DNA from: Anseranas semipalmata
Lineage: Eukaryota; Chordata; Aves; Anseriformes; Anseranatidae
Assembly (NCBI GenBank): GCA_013399115.1
Contig: VXAA01001467.1
Location: 310,001 to 374,000, forward strand
Reading direction: 5' to 3'
DNA: 64,000 nucleotides
Below the pieces are notes generated by a model. That model was given only the letters and a program-made list of their open reading frames with translations, was not told where the DNA came from and searched no databases. Positions 52,133-61,240 of this stretch are shown here, piece by piece; the first letter of the stretch is position 1, and every line of letters begins with the position of its first letter. A program made the translations under genes and the position numbers.

Positions 52133-53130
52133 AATAAATTCAATTTCTCTGCTGTTTTTCTCACAATATTGTAATCTCATCTAATTTTACAAAGAAAAGC
52201 TCCTATCCCATCAAAGTTATTCCTAGAAAAAGTAGAGGGAGGGATTATCTACAGAGCTAATATTTTATTTTTACAGTGAAGAACTGACTGGAGAGGGAAA
52301 AGACACTTGATCCTGTGGGTTAGCCTCCTGTATTTTAGTCTGATTCATGCCTTTATGCATTCCTGCATTCTCCCTTTCTTCCCAGTAAACCATCTCTATG
52401 CCTTTTACAGTAATTTATGCCATTGATTTCTTTCTTAGGATGGTTTGACCTAACAATTTCATATGTGTTGTGTCCTTGAACATGTATCTGACACTCTAAT
52501 GCCTAGTAGTTATGCAGCCATCTAGCAGAGTCAAATCCACTCCTTATCCATCAGGAAATGACTGTGAAACACTCCAACATGTAAAGGGTCTTTAAACAAA
52601 AGCTTGCAATCCCTAGGCCTGAGCGATAACTAACGAGGCAGGTGATTCTCCACTCATCATCTGGCAATATGTGTACAGTGCCTGTGAAGCACAGTAGTGA
52701 CGGTTGTCACGTAGGCTATGTGGTGGTAACAAATGAGAGTCATAGTGGTTAGACACTGCATAATCTCTGAAAATTTTGTTTCCAGCTTTGCTACTAAGCT
52801 CTACATGAGCATGTTGCATAGCCACTTGTTCTGTATATGCATTTGTCTGGCTATGCTATTGGATCATAACCTCTTTGGTGCAGGCACTATCTAGTATTAC
52901 ATGACTAGCACAGTAATCCTTGTTCTCTGTTGAGTTCTCTAAACAACACCTGTATGCAAATACGAACTGAAACTGATTTACTAACAGTTATATGGGATAT
53001 TGTAGTTATTTTCTGGTGTGTAGGGATGGCTGTAGTATCTTAGTATATGAACCACTGGAGAAGGCTGACTATTTTTTCATGTTGACTACTATGAGATATG
53101 CTGCTGGAATTTCCCGTTTACTTTTAACTT

Positions 53131-53271
53131 TGGGCTGGATTCTGATTCCTTTCACTCTGCTCCTGAGCTGAATAGTACCTTGTTCCACAAATGGTCCCAT
53201 TGGTTCAATAGGGTCATTCATGGATGGGAAGGTACCATTCAACATGACTAAAAGCTTTGGAATCTGTTCCT
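53131..53271. mobile_element. Palindromic MITE-like repeat, 'GAATAGTACCTTGTTCCA' type
   Basis: The left arm contains GGGCTGGATTCTGATTCC and GAATAGTACCTTGTTCCAC. The centre is GTCCCATTGGTTCAATAGGG. The right arm ATGGGAAGGTACCATTCAAC ending in GGAATCTGTTCC is its imperfect reverse complement. It matches the sauropsid palindrome GGCCAGATTCTG...GAGTAGTACCTTACTCCA...CCCATTGACTTCAATGGG with its mirrored half. The length of about 140 bases is close to the full family length. It has no coding capacity. Confidence 0.78.
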
Positions 53272-53805
53272 TAAATCATATTTGCTAGTTGAGATGCATG
53301 TGTGCTTGTATGTCTCTTTTTTTTTTTTAAGCTTTTTTTTGCAAGGGACTGTAGTTTACCCTCTTAGACTTCACTGAAACCTTTCATTATTAGAACTACT
53401 GTTAGGTCACGAAGCTTCATAATGTTTTTCATTGCTGTTTGTTTCATGCACTGAATTAGAAATTAATTCTCTTTCAGATTCACTGGCATATGCTTCTAAG
53501 CTTATATTCTCAATTTAATGTGTCCCATGGTATGTGTGTCTCATCAAATGTGACAGATTGGGGTGATTCTGTCAATAATTCATATTTGATATAGAGTAGA
53601 AAAAAGTTAAGAGGGAATTATAAAGTAAGATAATCCCTGTCCCTTCTAAAATAGACCAAGTTGGATTAAAATTGACACCTTTGACCAGGACACTTAACAT
53701 TCAAAAGCTAAGCCTACAAGCATAGGGAATGACAGATGCTTGTTTGGATATAATATGGGAAGTCTGGGTAGAAGGTAGCATTTGACATCTTCAAAAGAAG
53801 TCCTC

Positions 53806-53896
53806 TGGGCCTCACTTTTCAGAGGTGAGGAAGCAGGCACAGCTCTCATTAAATTCCACTGGAGTCCCAGGTGCTCAATACCTCTGAATTTCAAGC
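53806..53896. mobile_element. Palindromic MITE-like repeat, 'TTTTCAGAGGTG' type
   Basis: The left arm GGGCCTCACTTTTCAGAGGT is followed by GCACAGCTCTCATTAAATTCC. The right arm CCAGGTGCTCAATACCTCTG continues AATTTCAAGC and is the imperfect reverse complement. This follows the known sauropsid repeat CCTGATTTTCAGAGGTGCTGAGCACC...CAGCTCCCATTGACTTCAATGG with its mirrored half. It belongs to a different family from the palindrome 535 bases upstream. Confidence 0.75.
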
Positions 53897-56800
53897 AATT
53901 AAGTAGGGCATGCAAACTGGGATCCTGTAAACTGACAACAGTTGGGGCTGCTCCACTTGAAGGTGCTGCCAAAGCAGTTGGTGAGAAACTAGATGCTGAA
54001 AAGGAAAATAGTGAAATCAGTTCTGTATATGCCAGAGACCCTGCGAGTGTCTTTGATAGACTCAGATGTTTTGATTAATGTAAAGAAATAGCAGTCAAGG
54101 AGGTTTTTGAAAGCAGTCCTAAATGGACGGAAGACATGAATGTCATTTGTGCAGACTGACCTGCAGTGTTTTGCTAGGCATCTTGTTCCTGCTACAAATG
54201 GCCTTTATTTCAAGGGCATTCGCTAGAGCTACTATCTCATTGGTTTGGTCCATGACTGAGATGTGGAAAGGAACCCTTGGATGTTCCAAGGAATTAGAAA
54301 TGTTTTGTGACCCCCTGGAGAGCTGGGAAAATATGATTTTTCTGCAACAGAAATAGTAACAAAAGTCCCTTCACATCCCATGAGATCAGTGTCTGTCTGT
54401 GAGGAACTGTCTGATACTGCAAGTTTCTTCTTTGCACAGTCTCTTGTGGGGTTCTTCTGCTCTGCGTGCAATGTTCCCCAATGTGTGATGCTCATCTTTT
54501 GCAGTTAACTAGTACAGCCTGGGAATCTTTTGTAATTTCTTGTGGAATTATTTGTGGAGGAAGTTATATTATCACAAAAAGCACCAAGAAATTTTTTAAA
54601 CCGTCCAGTTCCAAGGCTCCTGGGCTTCTCCCAGCTTGCTGTTTTTCTCAGGCAGACTTAAAAGGACTGGCCCCTCCTATCNNNNNNNNNNNNNNNNNNN
54701 NNNNNNNNNNNNNNNNNNNNNNNNNNNNNNGCTGAGGCCTCTCAGGGCCTGATTTATGTGCTGACAAAAGCAACCACGTGTAAGGAAGCAGTCTGTCTTC
54801 CCAAGTCTTTCTGGAGGCTGAAGACTTCTGCTGCACAGATGCTGCTCGAGAAAATATTGTGTAATTCAACTGCAAGAGTCTCGGAGGGTTGGGAAAGCAA
54901 AATCTGGCTAGGACAATCATGTGTGATACTGTGTGACCACACAAAGGAATCTCAACACTTTCATGGCTTTGTATTTTGTTAATAAGATATGGCAGTACAG
55001 GGGAAAGCACTACGTCAGGAATAAGATAACTGTCTCTTCCTTCAATTAAAAAAAGGTCTGATTCAAAACTAAGTCCTCATCACCTCTTAAAGATAAATTT
55101 ACTTTACTGTTTATACTGTGTGACCCTGCCTGATGTGTGTCAAAGATTGTGATGAAGTCACACACTGCAACAAAGCTGGTGTTGATTGACATCTTTCTCC
55201 TAAAGATGCTGAATGTACAAACATAGCACGTTAACAGCTGATGATGGTAACCGATGCTGAGGGTGGGTGGGAACGCTAGGTGTGGGGAAGGTGCTGCACA
55301 CAGATGGTATGTAAGACTGATGGAGTCTCTTGCTTATGTTGGAGAATGAGCAGAAAAGAAACCAACAAAAATCCTCACGTGTAGCATCCTTTATATCAAA
55401 AACCCTCATCTGTTTCAGAAGATACCTTCCAGACTCAGAACTGCAACTTGGTGCTGGATCTGTATTATCCTCGTGGTGGATTTCTTTAACAACTGGCTAT
55501 TCAGTGGGCCTGATTCTTTTTTCTTTTGCAGAGCTTTAGTTTGGCAGTCACTTGAATACATTTTATGGTGTTATCTTTGTATAAAATTCTATTTTTTGTT
55601 TCAAAGTGGAGTAGACTGTAGCTGCAGTAAAGTGAGTACTTGGTTTTTGGTTTCTGTTTTGGAGCTGAGTCTCCTGGAAGTGACTCTCAGTTGTTATTCA
55701 AACTGCTTTCACTCAGTGAAAAATTGGGGTGAAGTTACGGGGAGAAAAAGGTTATGTTTTGCCTGTAGTAAAGGAAAACAAATGCTTCACTTTGAGTGAT
55801 CTGGAATGAAAAAAAAAAAAGAAAAAAAAAATCTTGGGTTAGGACTTTAGTCACCAGGTAACAGAAATGCCTGAGAGCAGGCATTTACAGCTTTCATGAA
55901 AACATTCGCCTCTTGCTCCAATGTAGAAGAGGAATAATCTGGAACACAGGAAGTTACCATGGAACAGAATTATCATCCACTGATGAGCTTTATTGCCTCA
56001 TAATGTGTCAACCTACAAAAAGTCACAGCAAATGGTCGAAATACCTTCTGTGGTGACACACAAAAATCATTGCACCAACTTGTGAATTACACAAAATGTG
56101 CAATAATAAGCATCTCTCCTGTCTGTCATTTTCTGTTTCACTGTGTTTTCCCCCAAAAGGAGGTTAACTTTGCAGAAAAGAGTGAAAAGTTGCAAACAAG
56201 AAGAACAAAAAATGTTTTCCCAGGGTAGAATATTCTGTTATATAACAAACCAGAAAGATTACTGTGTGCTGGAAGGGAAAAACATACTTGAAGAGAAAGA
56301 CGAAAACAAAGCTCAAAGAAGTGAGTTTTGAATGCATCCTTAATGCAAACTGTGAAAAATGAAGTTAGAGATGGTAAACGATATACCAGTCATGGCATTC
56401 TGCTTACAGGCTGCAATTCTAAATGTCAAGTACTGTAGGTCCCTCTTGTTCCTCCAGTCCACATTAGAAACTTTCTCCTCTCCACTCTCTGACCATGGAT
56501 ATTAGTCTGTAGACGATATCCAAAAGAAATAGTTCTGCTTTCCATTTTAACAGTTTTACTTATTCTGTGGTTTCAGACCAACTAAACAGACTCTTTCTCT
56601 TTGCAATCTGGAAATCCAGAAATCTCAGCCTAATCTTTCTGTTTCTGATGTCTTCCAAGTTTTGATGAGGTTGTTTTATCTCTTACTGTGATTAGAGAGC
56701 AGGCCAATGCTGCTCCACTTTTTCTGCAGATTTTTACTGCTCTGTGGATGTCAGGAATATCCTTTTTATCTTCTCTTTTGAATCCCCTGTTAATCATACC

Positions 56801-57670
56801 ATGATGCACCTTTTTCAAATCTATAGTTTTATTGAATGGGGTTTTTAATCTTTGCAGAACTCCTAACCAGTCACATCCATAAAGAAATGAAAAAAAAAGA
56901 AAAAACTGGTATTCACATCACCTGATGTGGTTGGTTTTTTGGGCTCTGCAAAGATTAAAAACACAGTAAGACTTGAGAGCATCCTAGAGGAAATACAGAG
57001 GTTGCTATTAATATGTTCTTCTTTTGAACAGAACTGATCTAAGGGTTTGGAAATAGAGGAAAAGTAACTGTTTAAAGCAATAGACAAGGCTGAGGTTTTA
57101 GATACATACTGCAGAATATTATGGTAAGAAGAAACTGTGAAAATGATGAGAGGCAATCCTGAAATTACTCCTAGGTTCATTCTCATTTCCATATGCTTAG
57201 ACAGGTAACATCCTGCTGTAGTATTATAATAAAATGATTGAGCTGGTGTCAGCAGTGGGATGACTTCTCTTGTGGTCACAGAGAATGCACCATGGCAGCT
57301 AGGTGGATGGCCAAGGGGGTTTTAAATGCTGTTTTATGGCAGGCATAGTTCCCTATGTCGCTTGTCTGGAGTGGCAGCTCTACATTGCTATTATTGATGC
57401 AACTGCTGGCTGAGGGCTGCTCTCAGGGAAGGCTGCTGGCAGGGAGGGGACTGCATCCCCCAGCCTCTTTGGCACAGCCGTTTGGTCTGTTTCTGGCCTC
57501 CAGACCAGGGGTAGGCTTCTCCTTTCCTGTGGCTGCTTCACCTGATCTTTACCAGCCATGGGTGTTTCCTGCAAAATGTGGGTCAACAGTACTATATGCT
57601 TGTTAGGACATGAAGGAATCCAATCCATCTGCAGAAGACATCATTACAGCATTTGAGAGGCTCCACAGAA
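53897..57670. other. Non-genic, no recognised gene
   Basis: No gene is recognised. Open frames at 53782-54078 (partly inside the palindromic repeat) and 56863-57279 (minus, 138 codons) show no domain. An A-rich tract lies at 55809-55832. The N gap at 54682 interrupts the region. Confidence 0.6.
54682..54730. other. Assembly gap, 49 N
   Basis: A run of 49 undetermined bases. Unlike the first gap, the sequences on its two sides do not repeat each other, so this one probably marks truly missing bases. Confidence 0.99.
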
Positions 57671-57815
57671 AACTAGCAGAGAGGAGGGAGAGGAGGAAGG
57701 AGGGACAGAGAAGAGATCAGGGAAAGACAGGTGAACACAGAGGAAAGTGCAAAGGGAACAGGACAGGAAGGGGACGAGAGCTTTAAAAATGGAAAGGGAG
57801 GGATGAAAACACAGT
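57671..57815. repeat. Purine-rich (GA) tract
   Basis: About 145 bases on the plus strand are dominated by A and G (GAGGGAGAGGAGGAAGGAGG and similar) with few pyrimidines. It lies about 620 bases upstream of the CpG island on the plus strand. Confidence 0.7.
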
Positions 57816-58429
57816 AGGGACAAAGGGCATTCCTGTCGGGAATCCTGGGGAGTCTTTTCAGGTCTGGCATAGATTTGTCATGCAGGCTTTGGGAAATCAT
57901 GTCACGTTCTTGCCTGCAATGTGTCCTCAGGAGCCTGGAATGTGAGCTGAGCTACTTATTATTGGACTCCTTATTTACAAAGCTAGGAGGGCTTGTTTTG
58001 ATCTTTTATTCCGACCGCTTTTGCAACAGATGAGGTTGAACTTCCTAAAATTAATTCCTGCTTAAGCTGAAGCATATCTTCTAGGAAAAAATCTGGTATT
58101 TGTGGGGGAAATTCACTGCAAATCTTTAAATCCAAATTTGGTTTGTTTGTCTAGACGTTAATTGTCCTGCCTTCTTCCTAGTCTAAATTGCTTTACCTTT
58201 GACTTCAGCAGATGTTAAACCTTGGTGTGTCTTTGTCTCCAGACCAAAAAAACCTCCTCAACTATCAAATTTTTATTCCTCATAGGTGGCTGTAATCTTT
58301 AATTAAGTCAGCCCCGTAATGCGTTTTTCACAGAGGAAGGTTTGATTTATTTCAGCTATCAATCAGGCGCGTTTCCCGACGCTCTGATTGTTCTCACGGT
58401 TCTTCTCCGAATCACCTCCAGTTCATTAC

Positions 58430-58800
58430 CAGCTCCCCGAGCGGCGGGCTCAGGGGGCTCCAGCGCTGCTCCAGGAGAGCTGCTGCCAGCGCAGCCACGG
58501 GCGGAGAGGGCGGCGGGGGTGCGCGCGTGTGTGTGTGTGGGGGACAAAAGTCGCGCACCTCGCGGGGCACAAAGAGCTGCTTGTGGGCAGACCGCAGGCA
58601 AAATCCTTTGTGACCCGGTCCCCTCGCCTCCGCCGGGCGGGCGCGACCGCGGCGGCCGGGCTGCTCCTTTCCGCCGCCGCGCTGCCCGGAGGTGCCCGGA
58701 GCATCCTCGCCTCCCCTGCCCCGGGGCAGGTCGAGGGGCTGGGGCAGCCCCGGCACCGTCCCGCTGAACGGCGGGGCCGGAATGTTTGTTCTGCATGGTT
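58430..58800. promoter_or_regulatory. CpG island, probable promoter of an unplaced transcript
   Basis: About 40 CpG dinucleotides occur in 370 bases of very GC-rich sequence, in a window where CpG is otherwise scarce. Sp1-type GGGCGG boxes lie at about 58499-58504, 58508-58513 and 58635-58640. A TATA-like TTTATAG follows at 58841. In birds and mammals such islands mark constitutive or developmental promoters. Long open frames on both strands here result from the absence of AT-rich stop codons and are not evidence of protein. Which direction transcription goes and which gene it serves cannot be decided from the window. Confidence 0.8.
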
Positions 58801-59457
58801 TCCGGAAGCAGTTTGGTGTCCTGAGGGTGGGAACGCTCTCTTTATAGCAATGTCTGGCTGCTTTTGTTTGGCCCCGGGCATTTAAACATTACTCTGCAGC
58901 TGTTTCCCACCCACTTTTTTATCTGTCATCTTCCTACGGATGTCAGCTGATGCTGGAATAAATATGCAAGGATTTGTTTGGTTCTTTCCATTTTTACAAA
59001 TACGTTTCTGAAGTCTGAAATAGAGACAAAGAAATAAGAATAAAAGATTAGCAGATACTAAACAGCAGAAATTACAAGGAGTTTGGAACCCAACCCCCGG
59101 GTTAGAAGAATCCCAGGCTCCAGTGGAGTTGGGGCTGGAGCTGCATCCAAATCCACACATTGTGGTTTACTCCCAGTGGCAGACAGGTCAAGCCAGAACT
59201 CTTGTTCGGGGCAAAAGGGAACATGAGCTGAATTTGGGTCTGGATATGAATTTTTCAGTACAGGCCCATTGACAACTGGCTGTGACAGAATGCGTTTATA
59301 AAGGAACAAATTAAGTGGGTAAAACTTATTAGCAATGAAAAACCAATACAAGGCTGCAGAAGGAAAATGTAATTCCATCCCAACTTACAGGACCAATCTG
59401 CAATTGTTGACTGACAGGAGTGATTTTACTCACATGCCTCAGTTGTTATAAACACCC

Positions 59458-59540
59458 TGGACCCTATTTTCCTCATGCTGTTTTCACAGTGGAGCTATTC
59501 CTAATTTACACAACTTGAAGTGGCCAGAGAATAGGTCCAC
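59458..59540. mobile_element. Palindromic MITE-like repeat, 'GGAGCTATTCCTAATTTACAC' type
   Basis: GGACCCTATTTTCCTC opens the segment, followed by AGTGGAGCTATTCCTAATTT, ACACAACTTGAAGTGGCC and AGAGAATAGGTCC. The order and spacing match the half AGTGGAGTTACTCCTGATTTACACC...AGAGAATCAGGCCC of the sauropsid GTGTAAATCAGGAGTAACTCC palindrome. It is the same broad family as 9519-9602 and 61815-61878. Confidence 0.6.
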
Positions 59541-59822
59541 TGACATTATCAGTGTCTGATCCATGTCTAATAAAAAAAGACTTACTAAAATAAAAAATGG
59601 TTTATGTACTTATTTTGACAGAGACATACATAAAAATATACCTCACAGTCCAAGTAAATATGAAAAGGCTGCCAAATCTGCCTATATAAATCTCAATGAT
59701 CTCATATATTTTCAACATTTAATTAAAAAAGAGAAGCATTCACACTCCATATTAGGAAGGGTGGGAAAAGGTTAGATTATTTTAACATTTTCAGAATAAC
59801 CAATGATGCAGAAGTATATGTT

Positions 59823-59856
59823 AAAAATAAAAAATAAAATAAAATAAAATAAATAA
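59823..59856. repeat. (AAAAT)n microsatellite
   Basis: About five AAAAT units with one extra A; a short A-rich pentanucleotide tract. Confidence 0.85.
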
Positions 59857-60450
59857 CGTCTCTGATGCATTCAGAGGAAACAGAATTGATATTTTAGGTT
59901 AATTACCATTCTATATCAGAACAATAAGCTATTTCTTTCACTGCCTTATATTACCATTTAGTCTCACTAGCTGTTTTGTTGAATGAAAAGAAAAAAGTCT
60001 TTAAAAAACAATGCCTATTATTCAATTAAAAGACAAATAATACAGTCTGTGAAAAAGTAGCCATTGATCTAAATTTGAAACAGAAAACAATATTAAATGT
60101 AAAAAAGAGCTTGCTACTCCTCTGTTCGCGACGGACATGTGAACTGATCAATGCTTCTGAGAATATATTTTACCCTCACATTTGCCAGCAAGTTTATATG
60201 AACAAATTTCCGAGAGAGTTTTGTCTTTATCTGTCTCTTGTATGTGGTTATGTGGTTATGTGCTTGGTCTTTTAATTCAGGAGGTTTTATTTTTGTTCCA
60301 TGATTTGAATTTGAATCTTTCTTGCTGTATGAAACACCAGTTGTGACGTAAAGAATGTTCAGTTATTGTTTTTGGTGATGGGATGCCATTTCCAAAGCCT
60401 CTGTGCTGTGAAGTTCTGACAGTTTTACCACTTAAAACCCTTTCTATATG

Positions 60451-60466
60451 CTTTTTTTTTTTTTTT
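60451..60466. repeat. Poly-T tract at the 3' side of the LINE relic
   Basis: About 15 T follow ATATGC and precede CACAGCATTTCATG. On the minus strand this is a poly-A immediately downstream of the last recognisable LINE block. It could be the remains of the element's tail or a later expansion. Confidence 0.8.
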
Positions 60467-61240
60467 CACAGCATTTCATGACACACTTGCAATGGCAGAT
60501 GCTCAGATTTAATTATTAGCTCATACTCCAGATACTTCTATTTTCTTACTTGATAATTTTAGAGTTAAAGACTTATTGAGTTGTGTGAGGAATCTTAGCA
60601 CTTGTTATAAACTCATTCCATTTAATATCTAGTATTTTTCTAGTCACATGCTTTTGAAGGCGTTTAGACATCTGCCTATACGTCTGATGGATTTCCAGAT
60701 TTCACATCCATATGCTAAGGTAGAAATAACATTTTAATTTTTAAAAAAATTGTTTTCTCTTCTTCAAGTTGTAGGTTGTTCATGATCAGATTTTGAATAA
60801 GACACAAGTTGCAGCTGTCCCTTTGCTAATTCATGATATTACTTGCTTTTTGGACATCTCTGCTAGCATCCTCATTGGTATTAAAGGAAATAAATTCATT
60901 ACCCCTTAGAATGGATGGTTTACCTGGAAGTGGATGGAGTTCCGATTAGGTAAGGCTTTTTTTCCTGCCTCTTTATTTAACCCATACTTTTTAGTGATGC
61001 TGGATGTTTTTTCTTTTTGTTTTCAGGTTCGCTGTGTTGTGACTTTGGACAGCTTCATTGTAAACTCGGTATCATCAGGTTGAAAAAAGCGATGCTTATG
61101 TTTCAGCCACTTATGGTTTTTCTCCTAGTGAAATCCATGACTTAAATATTTCAGTCAGCAACTAGGAAAGTGACAAATAATGACTAATATAATTCATTTT
61201 AAAGCCTACTTCAAAAAGCAATAGAAATGAATAGAGAACA
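60465..61240 (-). mobile_element. Non-CR1 LINE relic (RTE-like), C-terminal part of the reverse transcriptase
   Basis: Read on the minus strand, several frames give LINE blocks in the right order. FQPDDTEF at 61085-61062 fits the catalytic FADD block. A stretch with KYGLNKEAGKKALP follows, then TNEDASRDVQK at about 60880-60850. Next come NVISTLAYGCEIW (from 60733), the hallmark YGCExW block, RIGRCLNAFKSM, and after one frameshift TRKILDIKWNEFITSAK (60644-60576). A remnant of the final KxxRSIW block follows. RTE-type LINEs end this way, with YGCESW, an RCLRxILxIxW block and a WIGH block; CR1 does not. The element has at least three frame changes and several stops. Both ends are approximate. 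Confidence 0.6.

Larger units (their letters stand above)
46881..53130. other. Non-genic, no recognised gene apart from simple repeats
   Basis: No gene is recognised. Between 46862 and 47335 several overlapping frames on both strands are open for 70-129 codons because the stretch is GC-richer. They show no domain and no shared codon pattern. The (TTTTC)34 array and a T8-G12 junction are listed separately. Confidence 0.6.
58801..60464. other. Non-genic flank of the CpG island
   Basis: No exon is recognised. A 70-codon ATG-start frame at 59563-59775 (plus) is lysine-rich because the sequence is AT-rich and has no recognisable domain. An (AAAAT)n tract and a palindromic repeat are listed separately. 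If the island fires towards higher coordinates, this stretch would be first exon and intron. Confidence 0.5.

Noticed and set aside
58342..58885. Open frames of 114-165 codons on both strands at the CpG island
   Set aside because: GC-rich sequence lacks stop codons, several frames are open at once on both strands, and the predicted proteins are low-complexity Arg/Ala/Gly/Pro.
59563..59775. 70-codon ATG-start lysine-rich frame
   Set aside because: Composition follows from AT-rich sequence; no domain, no splice or promoter context.
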